A stretch of DNA of 64,000 nucleotides, taken from assembly GCA_010672785.1 (NCBI GenBank), contig JAAHFX010000002.1, forward strand, positions 427,268 to 491,267, read 5' to 3'. A program made the position numbers and the translations under genes. Shown here piece after piece: positions 17,757 through 27,658 of this stretch. Numbering within the stretch: the first letter of the stretch is position 1; each line of letters starts with the position of its first letter. Origin of the DNA: Sphaerospermopsis sp. SIO1G1 (GTDB lineage: Bacteria; Cyanobacteriota; Cyanobacteriia; Cyanobacteriales; Nostocaceae). The notes beneath the pieces are model-generated. The model made no database searches, was not told where the DNA came from, and was given only the letters and a program-made list of their open reading frames with translations.

Positions 17757-19418
17757 TTATTTTTCCAAATGTAGAAACATTCCACCTTTGAGCATTCCTG
17801 TCTCTTCTCCGTAACTACTCATTGTCAGCGATCGCAAATGATTAAATAGTGGCTTTCCTAACAGTTTGACAAACTTAACTAAGGGTTGTTGACTTTCTAA
17901 AAAATCTTGGCTTTTTTCCCAGTCAATATACACATATCCTTGGTTAGGTTGAGGAATAGCAGCTAAATCATTTTGAAACTCTTGATTTTCTCTTAACGGT
18001 TTTTCTAGATCAGTAAGTATGTTTTTGATTACTTCTAAATCAGAAGCAAATATTGCATAATTATCAATACTGGCACGCACTCCTTTAACTTTTGTTTCTA
18101 CATTTACAGCAGTTTTATCGTCGTTATTTTGGGCTATTAATTCTGTCCAAGCGGTCACTGTTTGATTATTCAAAAATATGGAACTAGCATTGAGGCTATT
18201 ATCATTAGCAATGCGATCTAGATTATTTAATCCTGATCCTAAATTGGGAGATTTTTCGACTACAAAAACCCAGGAAGTTTGAGTATTTTCTGAGTTTGGT
18301 AAAATAGCTAGAGCATATTCTCCAGTTACCCAATCAAAAATATCTGCTCCTAAGTTTAAATTCCATTTTGTTTGTAGTTTATCTATGGGTTTGAATAACC
18401 TATTTATCGCTTCTTGGGGAGAACCATAAATTGCTGTTGTTCCTTGTTGCCAAAGTTTGCCCAAATTACTATTAGTTAAATTAGCTAAATTATTGCCAGT
18501 AATTGCCACACCAGCCGACTCTGGAATATATTGTAATGCCTGGACTGGTTTATCCTGTAGTTTAGATACATTTTCCACTGAAGATGTAGAGAAAAAAGTA
18601 CTTTCGGCTAGTAAACCTTGTGGTTTTAAAACTAAAGAAGTAATTTGACTTTGGTAAGTTGGATCTATTAAATCCAAACCTTGCCATTGGGCAACTTTAT
18701 CTAAATTTAAAAAAGCCATAGCCAGAGCATTTTTAGGTAATTCTTTAATCGCTTTCTGATAGTCTAGATAACTTTTTAAATTAACATTTGGTGCTTGAAC
18801 ATTGTTAATTGCTTCCCTGACAACTTTAGGATGATTGGCAAACAGAACAAAATTTCCAACTACCGCACTTGCTAAATTATTTGGATGTGACGACACAGAT
18901 TTTTCCACTGTTTGTGTGTCATATAATAATTTTATGCCTTTATACTTTTGAACTTCTAAATTTGCTCCAGCTAAAGCTCGTTGAGAAAATAATAATTCCA
19001 CAAACTCTTTACTTTTGCTTGGGTTATTTGTTGCTAGCAACATCAAATAACCTGGCTGTATGCCATTATTGGCAATATGATCGATATCATCACTGGTTAC
19101 AGCTAAGGTAACTTCATTACCTAGCCAAGGTTGAATATCCTTAGTAAAATTTATCTTTGTTTGAGCAAATAGACTATTCTTGATCTGAGCAAATTCTCCT
19201 TGTTGATCCAGAGATTGCAAACCTGTGGGATTTACGAGTAATGACACCATTATGGGTGCAGCTTTTGATACAAATACTGCTCCTCCAGGCTGAGTAATAG
19301 GAGTACTTAATTTAACGGGAATTTTCCCGAAAAACCAGTAAAAACCAGTAATTATGAGTAGTAGCACGGCAACGATACCAGCTACAAAAAAACCAGAATA
19401 TGAGCGTTGACTATTCAC
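17757..19418 (-). CDS. DUF3352 domain-containing protein
   Basis: A 553-residue protein with a single N-terminal transmembrane anchor (about residues 11-30) and a large extracytoplasmic part that matches the cyanobacterial DUF3352 family in length and motifs (AAPIMVSLLVNPTG, EVTLAVTSDDID, FDWVTGEYALAILPNSEN). The family's function is not established. It lies 175 bp from the secreted protein on the same strand, and both are probably envelope proteins. No catalytic motif is visible. Confidence 0.85.
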   Translation of the reverse strand: MNSQRSYSGFFVAGIVAVLLLIITGFYWFFGKIPVKLSTPITQPGGAVFVSKAAPIMVSLLVNPTGLQSLDQQGEFAQIKNSLFAQTKINFTKDIQPWLGNEVTLAVTSDDIDHIANNGIQPGYLMLLATNNPSKSKEFVELLFSQRALAGANLEVQKYKGIKLLYDTQTVEKSVSSHPNNLASAVVGNFVLFANHPKVVREAINNVQAPNVNLKSYLDYQKAIKELPKNALAMAFLNLDKVAQWQGLDLIDPTYQSQITSLVLKPQGLLAESTFFSTSSVENVSKLQDKPVQALQYIPESAGVAITGNNLANLTNSNLGKLWQQGTTAIYGSPQEAINRLFKPIDKLQTKWNLNLGADIFDWVTGEYALAILPNSENTQTSWVFVVEKSPNLGSGLNNLDRIANDNSLNASSIFLNNQTVTAWTELIAQNNDDKTAVNVETKVKGVRASIDNYAIFASDLEVIKNILTDLEKPLRENQEFQNDLAAIPQPNQGYVYIDWEKSQDFLESQQPLVKFVKLLGKPLFNHLRSLTMSSYGEETGMLKGGMFLHLEK

Positions 19419-19490
19419 TTAAACTTTATTTCCCAGATTTTCTGCCACCATAAATAGTATGACAAATCTAGTATTGTTTAGGAAAATAGC

Positions 19491-19850
19491 ATGACCAGTA
19501 AATCTTTTGATCAACCCCTAACTCAAATTAGTGTACAAGAACTGGCCCAGCGTCTAGCTGATCATGATTCTACTTTACAGTTAATAGATGTGCGTGAACC
19601 ACAGGAAGTAGCGATCGCCAAAATAGATGGTTTTGCAAATCTACCGTTGAGTGAATATGAGCAATGGAGTGGGCAAATTTCCCATCGCTTCGACACAAAC
19701 GCAGAAACCTTAGTGTTATGTCATCACGGAATACGTTCTGCCCAAATGTGTCAGTGGTTAGAAAGTCAAGGTTTTACTAATGTTAAAAATATCACAGGTG
19801 GAATCGCCGCCTATTCAACTTTAGTAGACTCTTCTATCCCTCAATATTAA
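19491..19850 (+). CDS. Single-domain rhodanese-like protein
   Basis: The 119-residue single rhodanese domain has the CH2A-like start LIDVREPQEV (31-40) and the active-site loop LCHHGIRSAQMC, with the sulfur-accepting cysteine at C77. Such proteins transfer sulfane sulfur. Length and motif order are complete. It is divergent from the DUF3352 gene, with 72 bp between start codons that must contain both promoters. The acceptor is unknown. Confidence 0.9.
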   Translation: MTSKSFDQPLTQISVQELAQRLADHDSTLQLIDVREPQEVAIAKIDGFANLPLSEYEQWSGQISHRFDTNAETLVLCHHGIRSAQMCQWLESQGFTNVKNITGGIAAYSTLVDSSIPQY

Positions 19851-19903
19851 GCTGTTGTGCGAGGTGTAAACTTAAAAACCTCGTATTTAATTCTTGCTCC
19901 AAC

Positions 19904-19997
19904 AGGACTTACGCAGAATATCTCTTGTAACCCTCATGCCTCTGTGTTCTCCGTGCCTGGAGTGGTTAGATTATTCCATAGCTTGTGCGTAAGTCCT
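19904..19997 (-). repeat. aggacttacgc-type MITE, basic subtype
   Basis: A 94-bp element has AGGACTTACGCA and TGTGCGTAAGTCCT as terminal inverted repeats. The interior is the reverse orientation of the copy at 32796 (CCGTGCCTGGAGTGGTTAGA). It sits in the 634-bp gap between the rhodanese gene and hrcA. At about 20163-20190 the same gap has a possible decayed fragment of the IS630-type end (GCAATGAGGTACAG). No gene was recognised in the rest. Confidence 0.8.
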
Positions 19998-20484
19998 ATC
20001 TTGAAACTGTTTCCTGTTTCCTGCTACCTATCCCGACAAAAAGAAGTTTTCAGCCAACCCTACTTCCCTTTGTCAGCAAAGTGACTGACATGAAAATAAA
20101 ATTTTGTATCTAAAAACACAGCCAAAACTTTTAATCACGTTAAATATGATAGTAGATATGGCAAATTGCAGAGCAATGAGGTACAGAATCTAAACTCAAA
20201 TCTAGACATGAAGCAAAAAGCTAAGATACTTAAAACCTGGATTTCTGACTGTAATCTGTGATCGTCAGTGTCCTAATTTTGAATGACTATAGTTATATAA
20301 TGTAATATTTAGTACACAACCAATCATAAGATTCCAGGAAAATTGTGTACCCAACAGATGTACCATAAATAAATCATCGGCAACAATTTGCAACTTTGTT
20401 TTAACAAATAATTAATTTTTTTAGTCCGATTTTTAAAACTTTTTCTACCTTTCCTAGAAATTTGCCTTCAGTAAAACATTATCT

Positions 20485-21570
20485 ATGCAAGTTCAGCTGA
20501 CAAACCGACAACAGCATATACTTTGGGCAACTGTACGCCATTATATAGCTACAGCAGAGCCTGTTGGTTCAAAAACTCTCATTGAAGAATTTGACCTTGG
20601 TGTTAGTTCTGCTACCATCCGCAATGTCATGGTGGTTTTGGAAAAATCAGGGTTACTTTACCAACCACATACTTCTGCCGGTAGAGTTCCTTCTGATTGG
20701 GGTTATCGTATTTATGTTGATAAATTGATTAAACCTTCGGAAACTCTATTTAAAGAGGTGGAATCAGCATTTCAACAACATCTACACTGGGAAGATTGTA
20801 GCCTAGAATCTTTAATCCAAGGTGCAGCCCAAATCCTAGCTACATTAAGCGGCTGTATTACCTTAATTACTATGCCCCAATCCCAAACAGCACAAATCAG
20901 ACATTTACAGCTTTTACAAGTAGAAGCTGGCAAGATTATGCTGATTGTAGTGACAGATGGTTATGAAACCCACTCCAAAGTTATGGATCTGTTTAGTGCA
21001 TCCTCAGATACAAAGCCGGATCTGGAAGCAATTGATAGAGAACTACAAATTGTCTCCAATTTTCTCAACAGTCATTTACGAGGTTGCACTCTTTCAGAAC
21101 TATCCCAGCTTGACTGGAGTACATTAGATCAGGAGTTTCAACGCTATGGGGAATTTTTGAAAAAATCCTTGACAGAATTACTACATCGTGCATCCATACC
21201 TTCCACTACACAAATCATGATTAGGGGAGTAGGAGAGGTACTGCGTCAACCAGAATTTTCCCAAGTTCAGCAAGTACAAACCATTATGCACTTATTGGAA
21301 GAAGAACAAGAGCAACTATGGAGACTAATATATGAAGAACCGGAAGTTGAGGATATAGGTAGATCAAAAGTAACGGTACGTATAGGTGCAGAAAACCCTT
21401 TAGAGCCAATTCAAACTTGTTCTTTAATTTCTTCTATTTATCGCCGAGGTTCTCAACCAGTAGGAAGTGTAGGTGTTTTAGGCCCAACTCGGTTAGACTA
21501 TGAAAATGCAATTGCTGTAGTTTCCGCTGCGGCAGAATATCTTTCCGATGCTTTTAGTCATACTGGATAA
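20485..21570 (+). CDS. hrcA: Heat-inducible transcriptional repressor HrcA
   Basis: HrcA represses heat-shock operons such as groESL by binding the CIRCE inverted repeat. The 361-residue protein has the N-terminal winged helix ([20 protein letters not shown], then [23 protein letters not shown]) and the [14 protein letters not shown] junction at about 72-85. The C-terminal GAF-like part ends with [19 protein letters not shown] and a tail helix. I see no CIRCE-like element just upstream, so autoregulation is not indicated. The next gene starts 4 bp after its stop. Confidence 0.95.
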   Translation: MQVQLTNRQQHILWATVRHYIATAEPVGSKTLIEEFDLGVSSATIRNVMVVLEKSGLLYQPHTSAGRVPSDWGYRIYVDKLIKPSETLFKEVESAFQQHLHWEDCSLESLIQGAAQILATLSGCITLITMPQSQTAQIRHLQLLQVEAGKIMLIVVTDGYETHSKVMDLFSASSDTKPDLEAIDRELQIVSNFLNSHLRGCTLSELSQLDWSTLDQEFQRYGEFLKKSLTELLHRASIPSTTQIMIRGVGEVLRQPEFSQVQQVQTIMHLLEEEQEQLWRLIYEEPEVEDIGRSKVTVRIGAENPLEPIQTCSLISSIYRRGSQPVGSVGVLGPTRLDYENAIAVVSAAAEYLSDAFSHTG

Positions 21571-21574
21571 ATTC

Positions 21575-22255
21575 ATGTTGAGAAAAATATTTTTTGGACT
21601 ACTATGGCTAGGATTCATTTCCTATGCCTTTTTCTTTGCACCTCCTGATAATTTCCCAGCCAGTTTAGAGTTAATTAAAAATCTATCTACAGGAAATTGG
21701 CAAGGTATCAATCCTCTGATAGTTTCTCTATTTAATCTGATGGGAATCTGGCCCTTAATTTATAGTTCGATATTATTCATGGATGGTAAAGGACAAAAAA
21801 TATCTGCTTGGCCATTTGCAACAGTTTCCTTTGCGATGGGAGCTTTTGCTATTTTACCTTACCTAACATTGAGAGATGAAAATCCTAAATTTACAGATAG
21901 AAAAAGTCTCTTGCTCAAAATATTTGATGCTCGCATAACTGGAATATTTTTAACAATTACTGCTGTAATTTTAGTTATCTATGGTTTACAAGGAGATTGG
22001 CATAATTTTGTCCAACAGTGGCAAAATAGCAGATTTATTCATGTTATGAGTTTAGACTTTTGTCTGTTGAGTCTACTATTTCCGACATTATTAGTAGATG
22101 ACATGAAACGAAGAAATTGGCATCATGATCAATTATTTTTGTTCTTTGCTTTAGTACCTTTCTTTGGCGCATTAATTTACCTATGTATCAGGCCACCAGT
22201 CCAGGAGATAAATACAGAATTAAGTGGAAAACAGGAATTAGCATTAACAAAATAA
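21575..22255 (+). CDS. Hypothetical multi-pass membrane protein
   Basis: About 226 residues with five to seven hydrophobic segments (roughly 3-20, 45-65, 75-95, 125-145, 158-172 and 185-205). I prefer the ATG at 21575 (MLRKIFFGLLW) because the longer version would begin inside hrcA. It resembles uncharacterised cyanobacterial membrane proteins (DUF2834-like in hydrophobic pattern), but no motif gives a function. Its 4-bp spacing from hrcA suggests co-transcription. Confidence 0.75.
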   Translation: MLRKIFFGLLWLGFISYAFFFAPPDNFPASLELIKNLSTGNWQGINPLIVSLFNLMGIWPLIYSSILFMDGKGQKISAWPFATVSFAMGAFAILPYLTLRDENPKFTDRKSLLLKIFDARITGIFLTITAVILVIYGLQGDWHNFVQQWQNSRFIHVMSLDFCLLSLLFPTLLVDDMKRRNWHHDQLFLFFALVPFFGALIYLCIRPPVQEINTELSGKQELALTK

Positions 22256-22262
22256 TTCTCAA

Positions 22263-22278
22263 ATCCCCCAATGGGGAT
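22263..22278. terminator. Hairpin between convergent genes
   Basis: ATCCCCCAATGGGGAT is a perfect six-base-pair stem with a four-base loop, placed between the end of the membrane-protein gene (plus) and the end of tatA (minus). It could end transcription in both directions, but no T-run is adjacent. Confidence 0.4.
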
Positions 22279-22288
22279 CTGATGCAAA

Positions 22289-22453
22289 CTAATCTTTATC
22301 TACTGGATCATCATCCGGCTTTTTAATTCCCTCTTGTAAATTTTTCAAACTTCTCCCTAAAACCCCTCCCAATTCGGGTATTTTCTTTGGCCCAAAGATC
22401 AAAATTGCCACGATAGCAATAATTACCACTTCTGGCCATCCTAATCCAAACAT
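22289..22453 (-). CDS. tatA: Twin-arginine translocase subunit TatA
   Basis: TatA oligomers form the pore of the Tat system, which exports folded proteins across thylakoid and plasma membranes. The 54-residue protein begins MFGLGWPEVVIIAIVAILIF, then has the FGPKKIPELGGVLGRSLKN hinge and amphipathic helix and an acidic tail (PDDDPVDKD). The short C-terminus is normal for cyanobacterial TatA. The start is the ATG whose complement lies at 22451-22453. A longer open frame on the same strand at 22323-22505 is an out-of-frame shadow. Confidence 0.93.
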   Translation of the reverse strand: MFGLGWPEVVIIAIVAILIFGPKKIPELGGVLGRSLKNLQEGIKKPDDDPVDKD

Positions 22454-22540
22454 ATACTTTTCCTATTCGATTAAACTTCTTTACTATAGAATTGATTGGG
22501 GTCAAAAATTTTGTTCATAGCGATTAGTCATCAACGATAG

Positions 22541-24388
22541 TTATGGATAGGGAAATATAGTAATTGTTTGATCACCACGACCGATTGCTATAAATTTACC
22601 ATCAGGACTAAAAGCTACTGTATTAATTGCATGATTACCACATTGAATACTAGCAATTTCTGCGCCACTATTTACAGACCACAACTGGAGATAATTATCT
22701 TTACTCGTGCTAGCTAACAACTTACCATCAGGACTAAAAGCAATAGCAAGAACTTGATCAGAGAGTTCGCTTAGAGTTTTAATTTCTTGACTAGTTTCTA
22801 CATCCCAAAATTTAATCGCTTTACCATTATCACCACTAGCTAAAATTTTCCCGTCTGGACTAAAAGCTAAAGTATTAATACCACCAGCAACCCGATCAGA
22901 ATTTACTTTGATAGTTCTGACTTTACTTTCAGTTAATTTGATAATTTTAATTATTCCCTCTTTCCCTCCGCTAGAACTTGCTAAAAGTTTGCCATTGGGA
23001 CTAAAGACAACACATAAGACATCATCATTATGTGCTTTGAGGGAATAAACTTCTTTTCTTTTTTCCATTGACCAAATTCGCACTGTTTGATCTTTACTAC
23101 CAGTTGCAAAAATTTTCCCTAAAGGACTAAATGCTAAAGCATCAATTTTATCTTTATGTCCTTGAAAAGTAATAATTTTGTTACCTGTTTCTACATCCCA
23201 CAAATTAATAGTTTTATCATCACCAGCACTGGCCAGAATTTTACCATCTATACTAAATCCTACAGCATTCACACTACCTTGTAAATTTGTACCTTGAAGT
23301 CCTGGTAAAGTACGATGCTGTTGAGTTAATAAATCCCAAATTTTAATGGTTTGGTCATCACTACCACTAGCTAAAATTTTGCCATTTGGACTAAATGCAA
23401 CTGATAAAATTCTCCCTTGATGACCTTTGAGGTTATGTATAGGTAAGAGTTTATTTTCATTTGTGGCTGTACTATGATTAGGAATTAATTGATCAAATTC
23501 CAACATAGGAATTGTTTGTTCTAATTTTTGAGAATTGAGATTTTGCTGATTTTCACTATTAGATGTTTCTAGTTGTAATTCTGATGGAAAATTTTCTGCT
23601 GTACGTTCTAGCATCGGGGTTGTTTGATCAAAATTACCAATACCAATATTTGGATCAAATTCAAAACTAACCGTATCTTTCAGTTCACTTTCTTTTAATT
23701 CTTGAGATTGATCATTATTATACTGATAATTACCTGCTAAAGAAATATCTATTTCACTTAATACATTTAATATTTCTGAGGGATTATCAGAATAATTGTC
23801 ACTGTTTATACCAGTTGTTTCTAAATCTTGTATGCTGTCAGATAGCTGTGCAAATTTAGCATCAAGCTCTGTAAGTCTTTCACTAATTTTTTGGTTCATT
23901 TCCATAAAATTAGTTTCTACATTCTGAAAACTATTGAGTTGCTCACCTTGCTGATTAATTGTTTGTGATATTATTCTGATTGCATTTTCTACTTCTCTTA
24001 ATTTTTGATAAATAGTTTGATATTGTGGTTCTAATTGGTTGATATCTATCTCTTGTGTTGACTGTTCTGGATTACTTTCATGATTGTTTTCAGTTTCAGA
24101 TATGGATGTTAAAATTGACTGTTTAGAGTTATGGGGATTTGTACTAATTTGCTGAATTTGCTCAGAATTCTGATCAATATTAGCTTGTAAATTTTCGATT
24201 TTTGATTGCCATTGGGAACTATGAAAGCGAGGACGATTGATTATGTTTAATGCTATGCTTGCTGTTACAGGAACGGCTATATAAATTACCTGTTGAGTCA
24301 TAGCTGCTGCTATGCTTCCGGCAATAGTCAATCCTAAAAACAAATATTCAATAATTGCTATTAATCTATGATTGTTCATTTTACTCAA
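22541..24388 (-). CDS. Membrane-anchored WD40 repeat protein
   Basis: A 615-residue protein with two hydrophobic segments near the N-terminus (about 12-45), a long Q/E/N-rich coiled-coil region (about 55-310) and a seven-bladed WD40 propeller (about 318-612). Each blade has the V-AFSPDGK-LAS-S-D--I-IW pattern, for example SFSPNGKILASGSDDQ or close variants. Seven blades make a complete propeller, so it is probably a scaffold for other proteins at the membrane. The partner is unknown. Blade four has an unusual GGKEGIIKII ending instead of W-D. Confidence 0.87.
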   Translation of the reverse strand: MSKMNNHRLIAIIEYLFLGLTIAGSIAAAMTQQVIYIAVPVTASIALNIINRPRFHSSQWQSKIENLQANIDQNSEQIQQISTNPHNSKQSILTSISETENNHESNPEQSTQEIDINQLEPQYQTIYQKLREVENAIRIISQTINQQGEQLNSFQNVETNFMEMNQKISERLTELDAKFAQLSDSIQDLETTGINSDNYSDNPSEILNVLSEIDISLAGNYQYNNDQSQELKESELKDTVSFEFDPNIGIGNFDQTTPMLERTAENFPSELQLETSNSENQQNLNSQKLEQTIPMLEFDQLIPNHSTATNENKLLPIHNLKGHQGRILSVAFSPNGKILASGSDDQTIKIWDLLTQQHRTLPGLQGTNLQGSVNAVGFSIDGKILASAGDDKTINLWDVETGNKIITFQGHKDKIDALAFSPLGKIFATGSKDQTVRIWSMEKRKEVYSLKAHNDDVLCVVFSPNGKLLASSSGGKEGIIKIIKLTESKVRTIKVNSDRVAGGINTLAFSPDGKILASGDNGKAIKFWDVETSQEIKTLSELSDQVLAIAFSPDGKLLASTSKDNYLQLWSVNSGAEIASIQCGNHAINTVAFSPDGKFIAIGRGDQTITIFPYP

Positions 24389-24510
24389 TTAGATTTACAC
24401 CAGATACTGCTATGACCTGATTATGGCTTAAGTTACTTAGAAAGGCTAACTTTTCAAGACAACGTAACAATGAAAATGTATCTACTAACTCGGATATTCT
24501 AATTGCTATT

Positions 24511-24604
24511 AGGACTTACGTACAAACTATGAAATGATTGAACCACTCCAGGCACAGAGAACACAGAGGAATGAGGTTTAAAAGAGATATTTTACGTAAG
24601 TCCT
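24511..24604 (+). repeat. aggacttacgc-type MITE, basic subtype
   Basis: A 94-bp element with ends AGGACTTACGTAC and TTACGTAAGTCCT and the interior ACCACTCCAGGCACAGAGAA. It lies in the 515-bp gap between the WD40 gene and der. No other gene was recognised in that gap. Confidence 0.8.
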
Positions 24605-24665
24605 AGCTATTACAGATTTGCAGTTGATTTTACATCTTCATTATCGGTGATTATATAATCAGAAG

Positions 24666-24741
24666 TGACGGAAGAATGAACCACGAAGAACACGAAGGAA
24701 ACGAAGATAAGAGGGTTGAAGAGATATTTGGCGTAAGTCCT
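24666..24741 (+). repeat. Right half of an aggacttacgc-type MITE
   Basis: The text AACCACGAAGAACACGAAGG, then GAGATATTTGGCGTAAGTCCT, matches the right half of the family but has no left terminal repeat. It lies about 60 bp downstream of a complete copy, so it may be a truncated tandem insertion. Confidence 0.55.
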
Positions 24742-24903
24742 AATTATGGGATATGAGTAGGTTTAGGAATTGCGATAGATATTATTCTTATGTTTTATTG
24801 ACGAAATATGATATGATTAGTAGTTCTCTAAAACTGTGCTGGGTGAAGAACGTAGATAGAAAACTCAGCACATCTGCACACTCAGCACAGAAACATTAAT
24901 TTT

Positions 24904-26265
24904 ATGTCATTGCCAGTTGTCGCAATTATCGGCCGCCCTAATGTGGGCAAATCTACTTTTGTAAATCGTTTAGCCGGCGATCAAACCGCAATAGTTCATA
25001 ATGAACCAGGTGTAACACGCGATCGCACTTATCGTCCAGCATTTTGGCAAGATCGAGAATTTGTAGTAGTTGACACCGGCGGTTTAGTATTTAACGATGA
25101 TACTGAATTTTTACCTTTGATTCGTCAACAGGCTATAACTGCCCTCTCCGAAGCCTGTGCGGCAATCTTTGTAGTTGATGGACAAACAGGATTAACACCC
25201 GCAGATGAAGAAATAGCAACTTGGTTACGTCAACATCCTGTACCAGTTTTATTAACTGTTAACAAATGTGAATCTCCAGAACAAGGCATAATTCAAGCTA
25301 GTGAATTTTGGCAACTAGGACTAGGTGAACCTTTCCCCATTTCAGCTATTCATGGTAGCGGGACGGGAGATATATTGGATGAGTTAATTCAATACATTCC
25401 AGAAAATCAAGCACCAGAGGAAAATACAGAAATTAAAATTGCGATTGTTGGTCGTCCTAATGTTGGTAAATCTAGTCTTTTAAACTCTTTTGTGGGAGAG
25501 GAGCGAGCAATAGTTAGTCCTATTTCGGGTACTACTCGTGATACTATTGACACTTTAGTTGAGCATGATGGTCAAACCTACCGTTTAATTGATACGGCTG
25601 GTATTAGGAAGAAAAAACATATTGAATACGGAACAGAATTTTTTAGTATTAACCGTGCATTTAAAGCCATCCGTCGCTCTGATATCGTATTACTGGTTTT
25701 GGATGCTTTAGATGGAGTCACAGATCAAGACCAAAAGTTAGCAGGTAGGATCATTGATGAAGGTCGTGCTTGTGTAATTGTCGTGAATAAGTGGGATGCA
25801 GTAGAAAAAGACTCGTATACCATTTACGACTATGAAAAAAGTTTAGAAGCAAGATTACACTTTACTGAATGGGCAAATACCATTTTTGTGAGTGCGCTAA
25901 CAGGAAAAAGAGTCACCAAAATTTTAGAATTAGTTAATCAAGCCGCAGAATCTCACAAACGCCGGGTTAGCACATCCGTAGTCAATGAAGTTCTTACAGA
26001 TGCAGTTAGCTGGCATTCTCCTCCAACTTCTCGTAATGGTAAACAGGGAAAAATTTATTACGGTACACAAGTAAGTACCAAACCACCCACATTTGCCTTA
26101 TTTGTGAATGAAGCAAAACGCTTTAATGACAACTATCGGCGTTATATAGAAAGACAGTTCCGTAAACAATTAGGATTTGAAGGGACACCAATTCGGATAC
26201 TATGGCGGAGTAAGAAAGTCCGTGATATGGAATTAGGTAGTGTCAACCGAGCGACTCGCGTGTAA
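24904..26265 (+). CDS. der: Ribosome biogenesis GTPase Der (EngA)
   Basis: Der is an essential GTPase with two consecutive G domains, needed for 50S assembly. The 453-residue protein has GRPNVGKST (9-17) and DTGG (58-61) in the first domain. A second set follows ([12 protein letters not shown] near 181-192, DTAGI near 232 and NKWDAVE near 298), ending in the KH-like domain from about 355 ([14 protein letters not shown]). Length and order are standard. It lies 78 bp upstream of an ECF T-protein gene on the same strand. Confidence 0.97.
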   Translation: MSLPVVAIIGRPNVGKSTFVNRLAGDQTAIVHNEPGVTRDRTYRPAFWQDREFVVVDTGGLVFNDDTEFLPLIRQQAITALSEACAAIFVVDGQTGLTPADEEIATWLRQHPVPVLLTVNKCESPEQGIIQASEFWQLGLGEPFPISAIHGSGTGDILDELIQYIPENQAPEENTEIKIAIVGRPNVGKSSLLNSFVGEERAIVSPISGTTRDTIDTLVEHDGQTYRLIDTAGIRKKKHIEYGTEFFSINRAFKAIRRSDIVLLVLDALDGVTDQDQKLAGRIIDEGRACVIVVNKWDAVEKDSYTIYDYEKSLEARLHFTEWANTIFVSALTGKRVTKILELVNQAAESHKRRVSTSVVNEVLTDAVSWHSPPTSRNGKQGKIYYGTQVSTKPPTFALFVNEAKRFNDNYRRYIERQFRKQLGFEGTPIRILWRSKKVRDMELGSVNRATRV

Positions 26266-26343
26266 TAGTAGTTTTTAGTCAGTTGGTCATTCTCCATGAT
26301 GACAAATGACCAATGACCAATAACCAGTGACTAATGACAAAAC

Positions 26344-27270
26344 ATGGACTTATTGCGATCGCTCCCCCTTGGCTTGTACTTAGAAGAACCAGAAACTTGG
26401 TTACATAAATTAGACCCTAGAGTAAAATTAATTTGGTTATTAAGCTTCCTGACTAGTTATATTATTGCCAATAACTATTGGCGGGTAACATTAGTAATTA
26501 CTTTGATCATCATTACTCTATTTGCCAGAATACCAATCAGAGTGTGGCGACAACAAATGGGTTGGCTATTAGTTCTGTCTGTTATGGTTTTAACAATCAG
26601 TTCCATTAGCCCTGATGGTTTGGGTGTCAACTATAGTCCCAGACTACCAGCCAATCCACAAGTGTTACAACCACTCACCACGGAGAAAGAAAAAACACCC
26701 ACTCCAGAAATCGTTAATAGTCATAAGGAATATAAATATGTAATATTTAACCAAAGACCAATTAGTATCAATCGTCGTTCTCTAGATTTAGCAATCAGTG
26801 TCAGTACAATAGTTTTTACGATAATTTACAGCACCAATTTATATTTATTAACCACCGCACCAGAAGAAATTACTTCGGGAATGGAAAGTTTGATGCAGCC
26901 ACTGAAAAGATTTAAACTTCCCGTGACAGAATTGATGTTGACATTAACATTATCCCTGCGATTTATTCCCCTAGTTTTAGAAGAAATTCAAAACCTGATT
27001 CGTTCAATTATGACTAGGGCAATTAATTGGAAAAAATTGGGCTTCAAAGGAGGTGCAAAAGTTTGGTTAATTGTCATTGAAAAACTTTTAGAAAACCTAT
27101 TATTAAGAGCAGAGCAAATGGCCAATGCAATGGTAGTTAGAGGTTTTACTAGTCCTAACGAACATCGGGTGAAGTGGCAAGAGTTAAAATTAAAAGTAGG
27201 TGATTGGTTAGCTATTGGAATTTTAATCGTCTTTTGGGGAATGAGAATAGCTTTTGGTACTGAGATTTAA
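26344..27270 (+). CDS. ECF transporter T component (CbiQ/EcfT family)
   Basis: The 308-residue membrane protein belongs to the EcfT/CbiQ family that couples ATPases to substrate-binding S components in vitamin and metal-ion uptake. It has hydrophobic helices at about 28-48, 50-65, 75-92, 150-172 and 285-302. The coupling motif region is at about 215-275 (SIMTRAINW and MVVRGFTSPNEHR, the latter matching the usual A-R-G signature). A 45-residue insert after SPDGLGVNYSPRLP is common in cyanobacteria. No S or A component is adjacent, so the substrate is unknown. Confidence 0.88.
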   Translation: MDLLRSLPLGLYLEEPETWLHKLDPRVKLIWLLSFLTSYIIANNYWRVTLVITLIIITLFARIPIRVWRQQMGWLLVLSVMVLTISSISPDGLGVNYSPRLPANPQVLQPLTTEKEKTPTPEIVNSHKEYKYVIFNQRPISINRRSLDLAISVSTIVFTIIYSTNLYLLTTAPEEITSGMESLMQPLKRFKLPVTELMLTLTLSLRFIPLVLEEIQNLIRSIMTRAINWKKLGFKGGAKVWLIVIEKLLENLLLRAEQMANAMVVRGFTSPNEHRVKWQELKLKVGDWLAIGILIVFWGMRIAFGTEI

Positions 27271-27327
27271 TAGAATTAGAGGTAATATTTGATAGCTTGC
27301 ATTAGTATTAATACTAAGTAATAATAT

Positions 27328-27432
27328 TATAGCGGTTTCCGAAGCTACGAGGTACAGTCTATCAACCTTGTCTTTTACCCATACTTTCAATCTTAAAATA
27401 AAGTGTACCTCATTACACCGGGAAGTGCTGTA
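27328..27432. mobile_element. 101-bp IS630-derived MITE, copy 1
   Basis: A 101-bp element (27330-27430) sits between TA dinucleotides (27328-27329 and 27431-27432), the target duplication of IS630/Tc1-type elements. Its ends, AGCGGTTTCCGAAGC and CCGGGAAGTGCTG, are imperfect inverted repeats related to those of the IS630 element at 27601-28725. It differs from the copy nested in the transposase by only about two bases, so both moved recently. It is non-coding and too short for a transposase. Confidence 0.85.
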
Positions 27433-27502
27433 TGTCTGGATGTCTGACTTTCCGCGTTTTTTTCTTTTTCCCCTATTGAGCCGATACAAAAAATCCAAGA
27501 AC

Positions 27503-27528
27503 AAAAAAGGCTTGGGGATAACCAAGCC
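27503..27528 (-). terminator. Intrinsic terminator on the minus strand
   Basis: Read on the minus strand, a perfect seven-pair stem (GGCTTGG with CCAAGCC, six-base loop) is followed by TTTTTTG. This is a textbook rho-independent terminator. No minus-strand gene ends here now, since the IS630 element lies just beyond on the right. It may be a leftover of the pre-insertion gene order, or part of inserted DNA. Confidence 0.6.
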
Positions 27529-27658
27529 CAGACTTCACTCAGGGTAAAATATTTCATTAGTATATAAACGGTTAGTATTTTAAACATCTGTCTAAAGACA
27601 TACAGCATATTCCGAAGTTATGAGGTACAGTTAGTAATAATAAAAAGATCATACTGTC

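Noticed and set aside
19857..20084. 75-codon plus-strand frame after the rhodanese gene
   Set aside because: It is made of a MITE (19904-19997) and flanking repeats.
20163..20190. Possible end of an IS630-type element near hrcA
   Set aside because: Only the GCAATGAGGTACAG block is similar, no partner end or TA pair is clear, so it is noted but not called.
20085..20484. CIRCE element upstream of hrcA
   Set aside because: I searched for the TTAGCACTC/GAGTGCTAA inverted repeat by eye and did not find it.
22323..22505. 60-codon minus-strand frame overlapping tatA
   Set aside because: Its frame has no known protein pattern, while the overlapping 54-codon frame is a full TatA.
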